A DNA stretch of 64,000 nt from Posidoniimonas corsicana (GTDB lineage Bacteria > Planctomycetota > Planctomycetia > Pirellulales > Lacipirellulaceae): NCBI RefSeq assembly GCF_007859765.1, contig NZ_SIHJ01000001.1, forward strand, positions 4,099,360 through 4,163,359, written 5' to 3'. Shown in pieces: positions 45,493-56,200 of the stretch; position 1 is the stretch's first letter; the number at the start of each line of letters is the position of its first letter. The translations under genes were made by a program, and so were the position numbers. The notes beneath the pieces are model-generated. The model was not told the DNA's origin and made no database searches. It worked only from the letters and a program-made list of their open reading frames with translations.

Positions 45493-47226
45493 ATGCCGCC
45501 CGCCGTCGACACGCTCACCCCCGCCCCTTCCAGCGACGATGCCCGACGCCTGTCGTTGGGCGCTCGCCTACTGCGCTCGCCGTTCGCAACGATGCTGCTC
45601 GGTAGCCTGCTGCTGTGGCTTGCTCAACCCGGCACGGCTCGACTCATCGGCTTGCCCTGGGCGCCGCTCGGGCTGGCCGGGTGGTTCGCTGTCACGCCCT
45701 GGGTCTGGTTGGCGATGCGCGACGCACCGCTGCGCCGCATGGGCTGGGTGCAGGTCTGGCTGGGAGGCTGGGCGTACTGGCTGCTGACGCTCTACTGGAT
45801 CTGCCTGCCCCACCCCCTGACGCCGATCGGGTGGCCGCTGCTGGCCGGGTACTTGGCGGTCTACCCGCTGGCGTTCGTGGCGCTCACCCGCCGGGCGATC
45901 CGAGCAGCGCCGGTTTGGGTGGCGGCGCCGCTTGTGTACGCCGGGCTGGAGTGGGTGCAGGCGCACCTCTTCACGGGCTTCCTGATGGGCGCTCTGTCGC
46001 ACACCCAGGCCGGCTCACCGATCGTCATGCAGATCAGCGACCTGACCGGGGCCTATGGCGTGTCGTTTGTACTGACTCTGACCGCGTCCTGCTTGGCGCC
46101 GCTGCTCCAGCGGGACGCCAATAGAGGACGCCGGTTCGCGGCAGCGACCACCGCCGCCGCCACGGTGGTCGCAGTGCTCTACTACGGTCAGGTGCGTCTG
46201 CTGGAAGCCTCCAACCCCGCGGCGGGCCCGGTCGTCGGTTTGATCCAGGGCGCCACGCTCGCCACCTGGGACCCCGACCCCAGCCGCAACCAAACCATCC
46301 TCGACGCGCAGCTCCGGCTGACCCGTCAGGCGGCCGAAGAAGCCGCCGAGATCGGGTTGCGGCCGGACCTCTACATCTGGCCCGAGAGCATGTTCCGCGC
46401 GCCGGTCGTGACGCTTGGCAACCAAGTCAAACCGACCGATCAGCTGCCAGAGGCCCTGCGGCGGTTCGGCATCGGAGCAGACCAGTGGTTCTCCGGGCTC
46501 TCGGCGGAGCAGGGCGCGGCGTTCCTGCTTGGCGCCGACAGGTTCGACATGGTCGCGTCGGAGGACGAGGAATCGGGGTTTGCCCAGACGGGCTACAACA
46601 CGGCCGTGCTTGTGGACGCGGACGGCCAACTGCTCAGCTTCTACGACAAGACCCACCGTGTGCCCTTCGGTGAGTACATCCCCTTCGCCAAGAACATGCC
46701 GGCGCTGTACTTCCTGACCCCGATGTCTGGCGGCCTGGGCGAAGGCGAGGGGCCGGTTGCGATGCCGATCCAGACCGCCGGGGGAGAGTTCCTGCTTGCG
46801 CCCAACATTTGCTACGAGACCGTCATCCCGCATGTCATCCGCCGCCAGGTCGCAACGCTGAGCGAACAGGGCCAGCGGCCCGACGTGCTGGTCAACATCA
46901 CCAACGACGCCTGGTTCTGGGGCGCAACGGAGCTCGACCTCCACCTCGCGGTGGGCCAGTTCCGCGCGGTCGAGAACCGCACGCCGATGGTCATCGCCGC
47001 CAACACCGGCCTCTCGGCGGTGATCGACGGCGCCGGCCGCGTGCGTCGCGTGAGCGAACGGATGGTGGAGGACGTGATCGTCGACAGCGTGCCGCTCGAT
47101 CCACGGGAGAGCTTCTACAGCCGCCACGGCGACTGGTTCGCGCTGGGGTGCTTGTTGGGTACCGTGGTCCTGTTGCTGGCCGCCCTCCGCCCGCGCAGCA
47201 ACGACGCCCCCCCGGCCGACGCCTAA
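45493..47226 (+). CDS. lnt: Apolipoprotein N-acyltransferase
   Basis: 577 residues. It adds the third acyl chain to the N-terminal Cys of lipoproteins at the periplasmic face of the inner membrane. About eight hydrophobic segments precede and follow the nitrilase domain. The catalytic triad is Glu298 (YIWPESM), Lys386 (FYDKTHRVPFGEYIPF) and Cys440 (APNICYETV). NAVENRTPMVIAANTG-like text is present as AVENRTPMVIAANTGLS. It follows the lipoprotein gene and precedes the ABC-F gene closely, on the same strand. Confidence 0.95.
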   Translation: MPPAVDTLTPAPSSDDARRLSLGARLLRSPFATMLLGSLLLWLAQPGTARLIGLPWAPLGLAGWFAVTPWVWLAMRDAPLRRMGWVQVWLGGWAYWLLTLYWICLPHPLTPIGWPLLAGYLAVYPLAFVALTRRAIRAAPVWVAAPLVYAGLEWVQAHLFTGFLMGALSHTQAGSPIVMQISDLTGAYGVSFVLTLTASCLAPLLQRDANRGRRFAAATTAAATVVAVLYYGQVRLLEASNPAAGPVVGLIQGATLATWDPDPSRNQTILDAQLRLTRQAAEEAAEIGLRPDLYIWPESMFRAPVVTLGNQVKPTDQLPEALRRFGIGADQWFSGLSAEQGAAFLLGADRFDMVASEDEESGFAQTGYNTAVLVDADGQLLSFYDKTHRVPFGEYIPFAKNMPALYFLTPMSGGLGEGEGPVAMPIQTAGGEFLLAPNICYETVIPHVIRRQVATLSEQGQRPDVLVNITNDAWFWGATELDLHLAVGQFRAVENRTPMVIAANTGLSAVIDGAGRVRRVSERMVEDVIVDSVPLDPRESFYSRHGDWFALGCLLGTVVLLLAALRPRSNDAPPADA

Positions 47227-47273
47227 AGCCCGTCCGCCGCCCCTCACCCCGGCTTCCTCCGCTTCGATCCGCT

Positions 47274-49043
47274 ATGCCTGTCGTCCTCTCGCTCCAGAAC
47301 GCCCACAAACGGTACGGCCACCAGGTCCTGCTCGACGAGGCAAGCTGCGCCCTGGCGGACGACCAGAAGGTCGGCCTGATCGGCCGCAACGGCGCTGGCA
47401 AGTCAACTCTGTGCCGGATCCTGCTGGGCGAAGAGGACCTGGACGCCGGTGAGGTGGTCCGCTCCAAGAAGTTGCGGCTCGGTTACCTGCGGCAGCACGA
47501 CCCGTTCGAACCGGGCGAGACGGTGATGGACTTCTTGATGCGTGACAGCGGGCAGCCCGACTGGCGGTGCGGCCAAGTCGCGTGGCGTTTCGCCCTGTCC
47601 GACGACATGCTCAGTCGGCCGGTGCGGGAGCTGTCCGGCGGCTGGCAGACCCGCGTTAAGCTGGCGGCCCTCCTGCTGCACGACCCCAACCTGCTGGTCC
47701 TCGACGAGCCGACCAACTTTCTGGACGTCCGTACCCAGATGCTGCTCGAGCACTTTCTCCGCGACTTCAAAGCAGGTGTGCTCGTGGTGTCGCACGACCG
47801 GTCGTTCCTGAACAAGACCTGCACCCACACCCTGGAGCTATCGCGAGGCGAGCTCACCATGTTCCCGGGCGACGTCGACGGTTACCTGCAGAACCTCGAC
47901 GAGCGCCGCGAGCACGACCAACGCAAGAACGCGGCCACCGCGACCAAACGCAAGCAGCTTGAAAAGTTCATCGCGGAGAACCGCGCCAACGCCAACACCG
48001 CCAGCCAGGCCCGCAGCAAGGCGAAGCAACTGGAGCGGCTGGAGATGATCGAGGTGGCCGGCGAGGAGGCCAAGGTCCACTTCAGCTTCCCCCGGGTCGA
48101 GCCCCGCAAGGGTCCGGCGGTGCGGGTGGAGGACCTGGCGATCGGCTACGACGACCGCACCGTCGCGGACGACATCCGGCTGGAGATTGAGCACGGGACG
48201 CGCACCGGCATCGTCGGCGACAACGGTCAGGGCAAGACCACCTTCCTCCGCACGCTGTGCGAGTCGCTCAAGCCCAAGTCCGGCGAGCTCCGCTGGGGCC
48301 ACGGCTGCCAGCTCGGCGTGTATGCGCAGCACGTCTACACCACTTTGAACCCCAAGCTCAGCGTGCTCGAGTACCTGGAGTACCAGGCGGCGCCCGGCAC
48401 GACCACGCTGCAGATCAAGAGCGTGGCCGGCAGCTTCTTATTCTCCGGCGAGCTGGCCGAGAAGAAGATCAAGGTGCTGAGCGGCGGCGAGCGCGCGCGG
48501 CTGGTGCTGGCCGGCCTGCTGCTCGAGCAGCACAACATCCTGGTGCTCGACGAGCCGGGCAACCACCTGGACGTCGAGACCATCGAAGCCCTGTCCGACG
48601 CGCTCAAGCGGTACGAGGGCACGGTGATCTTCACCAGCCACGACCGGTACTTTATGCGCAGCACCGCGACCGATGTGATCGAGGTGGGCGGCGGCCGCGT
48701 GGTAAGCTACCCCGCCAGTTACGACGACTACGTCTACCGCGTTCAGCAGGAGATCGACCAGGGCCTGCGTGACGAGTCGGCCCGCCACCCCACGGACGAC
48801 GCCCCCGCGGGTCCCGCCAAGTCGCAGGGCCGGGCGGACCGAGACGCGCAGAAGAAGCTCAAGAGCCTGGAACGCAAGATCGCAAAGCTGGACGACGAGA
48901 AGAAGGCGATCAACGAGCAGATGCTCTCCGCGACCGACGCCGCCACCGCGACCGAGCTGCAGCAGCGGCTCGCCTCCCTCACCGCCGAACTTGAGGGTCA
49001 CGAGGAGCAGTGGCTGGAGCTGTACAACGAGGTCGAAGCGTAG
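47274..49043 (+). CDS. ABC-F family ATP-binding protein
   Basis: 589 residues from the ATG at 47274. Two ABC cassettes: Walker A GLIGRNGAGKST with signature LSGGWQTRVKLA and Walker B LLVLDEPTNFLD; then GIVGDNGQGKTTF, LSGGERARLVLA and ILVLDEPGNHLD (Gly replaces the usual Thr). An 80-residue charged linker, the P-site tRNA-interaction region, lies between them (KNAATATKRKQLEKFIAENR). A C-terminal coiled coil follows residue 520. ABC-F proteins act on ribosomes, not transport. It resembles Uup/EttA/YheS; the exact subfamily is uncertain. Confidence 0.93.
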   Translation: MPVVLSLQNAHKRYGHQVLLDEASCALADDQKVGLIGRNGAGKSTLCRILLGEEDLDAGEVVRSKKLRLGYLRQHDPFEPGETVMDFLMRDSGQPDWRCGQVAWRFALSDDMLSRPVRELSGGWQTRVKLAALLLHDPNLLVLDEPTNFLDVRTQMLLEHFLRDFKAGVLVVSHDRSFLNKTCTHTLELSRGELTMFPGDVDGYLQNLDERREHDQRKNAATATKRKQLEKFIAENRANANTASQARSKAKQLERLEMIEVAGEEAKVHFSFPRVEPRKGPAVRVEDLAIGYDDRTVADDIRLEIEHGTRTGIVGDNGQGKTTFLRTLCESLKPKSGELRWGHGCQLGVYAQHVYTTLNPKLSVLEYLEYQAAPGTTTLQIKSVAGSFLFSGELAEKKIKVLSGGERARLVLAGLLLEQHNILVLDEPGNHLDVETIEALSDALKRYEGTVIFTSHDRYFMRSTATDVIEVGGGRVVSYPASYDDYVYRVQQEIDQGLRDESARHPTDDAPAGPAKSQGRADRDAQKKLKSLERKIAKLDDEKKAINEQMLSATDAATATELQQRLASLTAELEGHEEQWLELYNEVEA

Positions 49044-49054
49044 TCCCCAGAGGG

Positions 49055-49969
49055 CTACTCGATCAGCCCACGGCTCCTGAGCCAGGCCTCTAACAGCGTT
49101 GGCCAGGCGTTGGCCGGCTCGTTGTCACGCCACATCCCGAATCCGTGGCCGCCCCGCTCAAACAGGTGCATCTCGGCCGGCACGCCGTGCTTCGTGCACG
49201 CTTGATAGAACAAGATCGCGTTTTCAACGGGCACTGCTCGGTCGTCCTGGGCGTGGAAGATAAACGTGGGCGGCGTCTGGTCGGTGACGTTTCGCTCGGC
49301 CGACATTTTCGCGGCCTCCTCGTCCGAGACTTCGCCCAGCAGATTGTTGCGCGACCCGCGGTGCGTTGCCGGGCCCATTGTCACCACCGGGTACCCCAAG
49401 ACGGCGAAGTCTGGTCGGCTGCTGACGGGTGAGTCCCCTTCCACAGGCGTACCGTCGGCGAACTGGGTCGCGGCGGTCGCCGCCAGGTGCCCACCGGCAG
49501 AGAAACCCATCACACCAATCTTGTCAGCCGGGTAGCCGTGCTTGCCGGCCTGCTGGCGGAGGTGCTGAAGCGCGGCCTGAGCGTCGTTGAGCGGCGCCGG
49601 GTGCCGGTTGCCGCCTCCGCCCACGCGGTACTTCAGCACCGCCGCGGCCACCCCCCGCTCGCAGAACCACTCGGCGATAAACGTCCCCTCTTTGACGAAC
49701 GAAAGCCCCCCGTACCCACCGCCAGGGCAGACCACAACCGCCGCCGTTGGCTTGCCCTCGGGAAGGAAGACCTGCAGCGTCGAGTCGCGCACGCCGCCGA
49801 TCCACAGGTCGGACCGCTCGCCCGAACCACGCTCAACACGCGTTTCCTCAAAGCCGCTGTCGCCGTTGATGAGTGGCGTTTCGTAATTGGGATCGGCGCC
49901 CAGGCAGTTAGGTGAGAGGTTCGCTGCGGTCATCACGGCAATCGCCAACAGGCACTGGGTCCGGAACAT
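49055..49969 (-). CDS. Secreted alpha/beta hydrolase, acetyl-esterase-like (BD-FAE type)
   Basis: 304 residues with a signal peptide (cut near CLGA-DP, about 25). The fold shows VVVCPGGGYGGLSF as oxyanion loop, nucleophile Ser in GVMGFSAGGHLAA, Asp in FHAQDDRAVPVENA and His in RGGHGFGM. Family members are carbohydrate or xylan acetyl-esterases. This suits the GH10 and GH16 enzymes of the window, although it is not in an operon with them. Confidence 0.92.
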   Translation of the reverse strand: MFRTQCLLAIAVMTAANLSPNCLGADPNYETPLINGDSGFEETRVERGSGERSDLWIGGVRDSTLQVFLPEGKPTAAVVVCPGGGYGGLSFVKEGTFIAEWFCERGVAAAVLKYRVGGGGNRHPAPLNDAQAALQHLRQQAGKHGYPADKIGVMGFSAGGHLAATAATQFADGTPVEGDSPVSSRPDFAVLGYPVVTMGPATHRGSRNNLLGEVSDEEAAKMSAERNVTDQTPPTFIFHAQDDRAVPVENAILFYQACTKHGVPAEMHLFERGGHGFGMWRDNEPANAWPTLLEAWLRSRGLIE

Positions 49970-50015
49970 GGTCGCCTCGTCGAAAAGGATGCTTGAGTCT
50001 AGCGGGAGAAGAGCG

Positions 50016-50702
50016 TCACACCTCCAGCACGCCGACGACCGCCGGCGCGTACTCTCGGACGTCCCAACCCGGCGAGTTGCGATCGGGGCGGACCCCGCCA
50101 GGAAGCAGGCCGAAGTCGAACCGCTCGTCCGCCTCGACCACGATCAGGCTCTCCGGCGGCGCCGCGTGCGTCAGGGCTTCGATCATAGCAAGCATCTGAT
50201 CCGTCCGCTCAACAAAGAAGCTGTACGGAGGGCTTACGAACACTAACCAGGGGTTCTGGGTGTCGAAAGCAGGGAGGTCTCGTCGGATCCACAGGAACGC
50301 GCTGGTGGTCTTGAGGACGCACACGTCCGCCACCCCCAGCGAATTGATGTTCTGACGCACCACCTCAGCGGTCGGAATGTGCCGCTCGATCAGCGTCGCA
50401 AGGACCGCCCCCCGGCTGAGGGCTTCGAGTCCCAGCGCGCCGGTGCCGGCGAATAGGTCCAGCGCGTGCTTCCCGCCCGCCCTCAGCCCAACCAGGTTGA
50501 AGATCGACTCGCGGACGCGGTGCTTCATGGGCCGCGTCACCTTCGCCCCGTCCTGGGTTAGCGCCTCGTACGCCAGCTTGCTGCCACGGAACCGCCCGCC
50601 GATGATCCGCAGCGGTTCGGGCGGCCCTTCCTCCCCCCCGTTTGCGGACGCCCGAGCGTTGCTGGCGGGGCGGGGTTCGGACTTCGGGCGGCGGCGTGGC
50701 AT
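50016..50702 (-). CDS. rsmD: 16S rRNA (guanine(966)-N(2))-methyltransferase RsmD
   Basis: 228 residues. It methylates G966 of 16S rRNA. A basic Pro-rich leader (1-30) precedes LRIIGGRFRGSKL and TRPMKHRVRESIFNLVG, both typical of RsmD. The SAM site is ALDLFAGTGALGLEALSRGA. Motif IV, normally (N/D)PP(Y/F), reads FVSPPYSFF with Ser157. Otherwise complete. Confidence 0.9.
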   Translation of the reverse strand: MPRRRPKSEPRPASNARASANGGEEGPPEPLRIIGGRFRGSKLAYEALTQDGAKVTRPMKHRVRESIFNLVGLRAGGKHALDLFAGTGALGLEALSRGAVLATLIERHIPTAEVVRQNINSLGVADVCVLKTTSAFLWIRRDLPAFDTQNPWLVFVSPPYSFFVERTDQMLAMIEALTHAAPPESLIVVEADERFDFGLLPGGVRPDRNSPGWDVREYAPAVVGVLEV

Positions 50703-50826
50703 GTGCGGAAGGTTTAGCGACCGGTGGGGAACTGTTATGCTGTGCGGCTCGTACGGAAACGAGCCCCGGGGCCGGCTTCGCCGGGCTTCCCATCGGAACA
50801 GAACTTAGAAGCAGGAGCAACCTGTC

Positions 50827-51987
50827 ATGCGGATGCCGCGAATCGCCCTGGCGATAGCCCTGAGCCTCACCACCGCCCCCCTGCTCGCCCAGCAGGAGCC
50901 CGCCTCGCAGGTCAACCGCGCCGCGTTTGACCAGGCCTTCGCGGACTACAAGGACTTCATGCGGCAGTTTGAAGACCTCCGCATCAAGTACCAGACCGCC
51001 AACGCCGCGGAGCGTGATCAGCTCAACACCAAGGCGACGCAGCTGGTGAAGTCCGCCAAACCGAAAGTGAACAAAATGGTCGACGAGGCACTCAAGGTCT
51101 ACCTAGCCGCTCCGGAGCAGGACGAGGAAATCACCGGCCTGCTGGTTGGCGCCGCCTCGCACAACCTGAAGGGGTCCGGCCCCAACTCCCAAGGCGGCGA
51201 CCAGTTCGAACGCGCGCTCACCATCCTCAAGCCGCTGCTGGAAAACGGCAACAAGTCCCAGGGCATCGCCTCGATGGGGGTGGTCGCCGCGTTCTGCTGC
51301 AACGAGTACGACCTCGCCGAGAAGTACGCCAAGCTGGCGGCCGAACGGAAGGAGGACCCCAGCGTGCTGGGGGACACGCTGGCGGGCATGGCGAGTGACT
51401 ACAGCAACCCGGCGATGCTTCAGCAGTACCGCGGTTTGTGGAAAGAAGAGAAGGCCCTGCGTGACGCCGAGGCCGCGGCCAACGACCTGCCACGCATCAA
51501 GTTCGAGACCACCGCCGGCGACATCGAGATCGAGCTGTTCGAGAATCAGGCGCCGCAGGCCACCGCCAACATCGTCTCCCTCGTAAAAGACGGCTTCTAC
51601 AACGGGGTGGTTTTTCACCGCGTGCTGCCGCACTTCATGGCCCAGGGCGGCGACCCCACCGGGACCGGCACCGGCGGCCCGGGCTACACGATCCCCTGCG
51701 AGTGCTACCAGGACGACGCCCGCATGCACTTCCGGGGCAGCCTCAGCATGGCCCACGCCGGCCGTGACACCGGCGGGTCGCAGTTCTTTTTGACGTTCGT
51801 CCCCACCTACCACCTCAACGGGCGGCACACCGTATTCGGCCGGGTGGTCGGGGGCATGGAGGTGCTGGGCGATCTACAGCGGGTGGAGCCCGGCGAGCGG
51901 GGCGTCGTCGAGGACAAGATCGTCAAGGCGACCGTGCTCCGAGACCGCGGCCACGCCTACGACTTCAAGAAGCAGCCCGGGCGGTAG
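50827..51987 (+). CDS. Secreted cyclophilin-type peptidylprolyl isomerase with helical N-domain
   Basis: 386 residues, with AGGAG 10 nt before the ATG. A signal peptide (cut near LLAQQ, about 22) is followed by a mostly helical domain of about 190 residues with TPR-like features (SMGVVAAFCCNEYDLAEKYAKL). The cyclophilin domain starts at FETTAGDIEIELFENQAPQATANIV. It has the active-site blocks FHRVLPHFMAQGGDP and SMAHAGRDTGGSQFFLTFV. It catalyses prolyl cis-trans isomerisation, here in the periplasm. Monocistronic. Confidence 0.93.
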   Translation: MRMPRIALAIALSLTTAPLLAQQEPASQVNRAAFDQAFADYKDFMRQFEDLRIKYQTANAAERDQLNTKATQLVKSAKPKVNKMVDEALKVYLAAPEQDEEITGLLVGAASHNLKGSGPNSQGGDQFERALTILKPLLENGNKSQGIASMGVVAAFCCNEYDLAEKYAKLAAERKEDPSVLGDTLAGMASDYSNPAMLQQYRGLWKEEKALRDAEAAANDLPRIKFETTAGDIEIELFENQAPQATANIVSLVKDGFYNGVVFHRVLPHFMAQGGDPTGTGTGGPGYTIPCECYQDDARMHFRGSLSMAHAGRDTGGSQFFLTFVPTYHLNGRHTVFGRVVGGMEVLGDLQRVEPGERGVVEDKIVKATVLRDRGHAYDFKKQPGR

Positions 51988-52027
51988 CGCATCCGGGCGG
52001 GCGGGAAAAATGGGCCGATCGGGCTGG

Positions 52028-52056
52028 TTGACGGATGGCCCATGCGTCCGTAGGCT
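52028..52056 (+). promoter_or_regulatory. Possible promoter of the LysR-family gene
   Basis: TTGACG (52028-52033), a 17-bp spacer and a weak -10 TAGGCT (52051-52056). It leaves a leader of about 160 nt before the LysR ATG. Confidence 0.3.
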
Positions 52057-52223
52057 AATATCGCGTTTCGGAATGATATGCGTCCCTGGAATCGCCCAGC
52101 GTTATTCTGCTGGGCCCCAGCGACGGATCCGAAGCGACGCCCCTTCGCCGGTCGGGAGGTCCGACCGGTCTCCGGACGCCCGGGCCCGCTGTCGCGGCCC
52201 GGCGTGCCCCGTGAACCCAGCCC

Positions 52224-53183
52224 ATGCAGATCCGCTCGCTCAAGGTCTACTGTGACATCGTGCAGCTCCGCAGCTTCTCGAAAGCCGCGGAGGAGAACGG
52301 CGTGTCACAGTCCAGCGCGAGCCAGCTGGTGCATCAGCTGGAAGAGCGGCTGGGCGTTCAGCTGATCGACCGCTCGAAGCGGCCCTTCACGCTGACCCCC
52401 GAGGGCTCCAAGTACTACGACGGCTGCACCAAGCTCGTGCGCCGCTACGAAGACCTGGAGCACGAGGTCCGGACCCTGCACGAGGACGTCGCGTCGCGGC
52501 TGTCGATCGCTTCGATCTACTCGATCGGGCTGGCCCACATGAGCCAGTTCCAGCGGGAGTTCCTAGCGAAGCACCCCAAGGCGCACATCAGGCTCGACTA
52601 CCTGCACCCGGACGACGTGTACGACGCCGTGGAGTCGGAGCAGTCGGACCTGGGGATTGTGAGCTTCCCGGAGCGCTCGCGCCGCTTGGGGGTGATCCCC
52701 TGGCGGGACGAGTCGCTGGTGCTGGCGGTCGCGCCGTCGCACCCCCTGGCGGGGCTCAGCTCGGCGCCGGCCGAGGCGTTGGCCGACCACGAGATGATCG
52801 CCTTCCAGCGAGGATTGAAGATCCGGGACGCGATCGACCGCGAGCTGGCCAAGCAACGCGTCGAGACCCGCGTCGCGTGCGAGTTCGACAATATTGAAAC
52901 GATAAAACTGGCAGTCACCATCGGCGACGGCTTCGCCCTGCTGCCCGAGCCCACCCTCGCCCGCGAGGTGGCCGCCGGAACTCTTCTCAAGATACCGCTC
53001 GCCGGGTTTGAGCTCTCTCGACCCCTTGGCATCCTCCACCGGCGAGAGGAACAACTCGGCCAAACCGCCGAACGCTTCATCGAGCTGCTGCACTCCCACG
53101 CCGCCGAGATCGACGACCCCGCGTCGCTGGATGGCAAAGCGGGGGCGGCGGACTCGGCAAGCAAACGCGTCGTCACGGCTTAG
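52224..53183 (+). CDS. LysR family transcriptional regulator
   Basis: 319 residues. The N-terminal winged HTH is MQIRSLKVYCDIVQLRSFSKAAEENGVSQSSASQLVHQLE, with a linker helix to about residue 90. The effector domain follows (SIASIYSIGLAHMSQFQREF, IVSFPERSRRLGVIPWRDESLVLAV, DNIETIKLAVTIGDGFALLPE). It lies 82 bp upstream of gltB on the same strand, so control of glutamate synthase is a reasonable inference, though LysR targets are more often divergent. Confidence 0.94.
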   Translation: MQIRSLKVYCDIVQLRSFSKAAEENGVSQSSASQLVHQLEERLGVQLIDRSKRPFTLTPEGSKYYDGCTKLVRRYEDLEHEVRTLHEDVASRLSIASIYSIGLAHMSQFQREFLAKHPKAHIRLDYLHPDDVYDAVESEQSDLGIVSFPERSRRLGVIPWRDESLVLAVAPSHPLAGLSSAPAEALADHEMIAFQRGLKIRDAIDRELAKQRVETRVACEFDNIETIKLAVTIGDGFALLPEPTLAREVAAGTLLKIPLAGFELSRPLGILHRREEQLGQTAERFIELLHSHAAEIDDPASLDGKAGAADSASKRVVTA

Positions 53184-53265
53184 GCCGGGCCCCCACCAGG
53201 ACCCCGCTTGAGCAGGCCCCGGGCCGCCCCGCCCGCCGCCCTCACTCCCTCTACCGCAACCGAAC

Positions 53266-56200
53266 ATGAACCAGCTCCCAACCCAGCACACGCTCCCCCA
53301 AGCGCAAGGCCTCTACGACCCGCAGAACGAACACGACGCCTGCGGTGTTGGGTTTATCGCGCACATCAAGGGCGAGCGGAGCCACCAGATCCTGGTGGAC
53401 TCCGAGGACCTGCTGCGGCGCATGGACCACCGGGGCGCCTGCGGCTGCGAGCCCAACACCGGCGACGGCGCCGGCGTGATGACCGCCCTGCCGCACGAGT
53501 TCCTGCAGAAGGTGGTGAAGGCCGACCTGGGGGTCGACCTGCCGGAGCCCGGGCGGTTTGCTGTGGGCAACGTGTTCCTGCCCCAGAACGAAGCCGACCG
53601 CGAGCAGTGCAAGGCGGCTGTCAAGAAGATTGTGGCCGAACAGGGCCAGACCCTCGTTGGCTGGCGCAAGGTCCCCACCGACTCTGCCAAGGCCGACCTG
53701 GGCCCCACCGCCGCTAAGGCCGAGCCGGTCGTCGATCAGCTGGTGATCGCCGCGGCCGACGGGCTGGCGGGCGACGACTTCGAGCGGCAGGTGTACCAGA
53801 TCCGCAAGCGGAGCAGCAACCAGCTCCGCGCCGACGAGTCGATGGAGCAGGCCAAGATGTTCTACATCTGCTCGCTCTCGACCAAGGTGATCATCTACAA
53901 GGGCATGCTGACCACCGATCAGCTGTACCTGTACTACCCCGACCTGAAGGACTCGGACTACACCACCCACCTGGCGATGGTCCACTCGCGGTTCGCCACC
54001 AACACGTTCCCGTCGTGGGACCGCGCGCAGCCGCTGCGGTGCATGAGCCACAACGGCGAGATCAACACCCTCCGCGGCAACAAGAACTGGATGTTCGCCC
54101 GGCAGGGCGTGGTGAAGAGCGACGTGTTCGGCGACGAGCTCGAGAAGCTGTTCCCGGTGGTCGAACCCGACTGCAGCGACTCCGGCACGTTTGACAACGC
54201 GCTCGAGTTCCTGCTGATGAACGGCCGCACGCTGCAGGAGGCGGTCATGATGATGGTCCCCGAGGCGTGGCAGAACCACGACACCATGTCCGAGGCCAAG
54301 CGGGGGTTCTACGAGTACCACTCCGCGCTGATGGAGCCGTGGGACGGCCCGGCGTGCATCGGCTTCACCGACGGCAAGTACATCGGCGCCACGCTCGACC
54401 GCAACGGCCTGCGGCCCAGCCGGTACTACGTCACGCACGACGACCGCGTGATCATGGCCAGCGAGGTCGGCGTGGTGGACATCGATCCTGAAAACGTAAA
54501 GGAGAAGGGACGCCTGCAGCCCGGCCGCATGTTCCTGGTCGACTTCGAGCAGGGCCGGATGATCCCCGACGCCGAGCTGAAGCAGGACCTAGCGACCCGC
54601 CGCCCCTACGGCGAGTGGCTCCGCAACCAGCGGATCGACCTCAACGACCTGCACCCCGAGAACGAGCCGCACGGCTTCAACCGCTCGACGCTGCTCGAGC
54701 GGATGCAGGCGTTCGGCTACACCATCGAGACCATGCGGTTCATGCTGCTGCCGCTGATCTCGGCCGGCAAGGACCCCATCGGCTCGATGGGCAACGACTC
54801 CTGCCTGGCGGTGCTCAGCGACAAGCCGCGGATGCTGTACGACTACTTCAAGCAGCTGTTCGCCCAGGTCACGAACCCCGCGATCGACTCGATCCGCGAG
54901 GAAGTGATCATGTCGCTGGAGTGCTACATCGGGCCCGAGCAGAACCTGCTCGAAACCACCGAGCAGCACGCCCACCGCCTGCGCGTGCCGCACCCGATCC
55001 TCAGCAACGAGCAGCTCGCCGCGATCAAGCACATGGGCGATCGCAAGGCGGCCGACGACTCCTGGAAGACCCAGACGATCGACGTCACTTGGGCCCGCTC
55101 CGAGGGCAAGTCCGGCATGCGGGCGGCCATCGAACGCATCTGCAAAGAGGCCGAACAGGCCATCGACGACGGGTACACCATCGTGGTGCTGTCGGACCGC
55201 GAGACCGGCAAAGACCGCGTGCCGCTGAGCTCGCTGCTCGCGGTTGGCGCCGTGCACCATCACCTGGTCCGGGTGTCGAAGCGGACCCGCATCGGCTTGG
55301 TGGTCGAGACCGGCGAGGCCCGCGAGGTGCACCACCACTGCCTGCTGGTGGGCTACGGCGCCGACGCTATCAACCCGTACCTGGCGTTCGAGGCGCTGTG
55401 GCAGGCCCGCCGCGAGGGGCGTTTGGACACCGGCGAAGAGGCTATCGCCGGCAAGGAGTCGGGCGAGGGCGCCTCGCACCCGGCGGTCGACGCCGATGGC
55501 GAGGTGATCGACCCGGTCACGGCCGCGGACCACGAGCTGGTCGCCCAGTACCGCCGCGGCGTCGCCAAGGGCATGCTCAAGGTGATGGCCAAGATGGGCA
55601 TCTCCACACTGCAGAGCTACAAGGGCGCCCAGATCTTCGAGGCGCTCGGCCTGCGGGACGAGGTGATCGACGTCTGCTTTGCCGGCACCGCCAGCCGCGT
55701 CCAGGGCGTGGGCTTTGAAGAGCTGGCCGAGGAAGCGCTCCGCCGGCACGCGCTCGGCTACCCCGCCGGCGCCGGCAAGAGCCTGCCCGTGCTGCCCAAC
55801 CCGGGCGAGTACCACTGGCGTGCCGAGGGCGAGCGTCACATGTGGGACCCGGCGTCGATCGCCGACATCCAGGTCGCGGCCCGCACCAACAGCCGCGAGT
55901 CCTACGCCCGCTTCGCCGAGCACATCAATAACGACGCCCGCACCCGCTGCCAGCTCCGCGGCCTGATGGAGTTCAAGAAGGACGCCAACGGCGGGCCGAT
56001 CCCGATCGACGAGGTCATGTCGGCCGCCGAGATCGTCAAGCGGTTCTGCACCGGCGCGATGTCCTTCGGGTCGATCTCCGCCGAGGCGCACGAGTCGCTC
56101 GCCATCGCCATGAACCGCCTGGGCGGCAAGAGCAACACCGGCGAGGGGGGCGAGGACCCCGTCCGCTGGACCCCGGAGCCCAACGGCGACTCCCGCCGCT

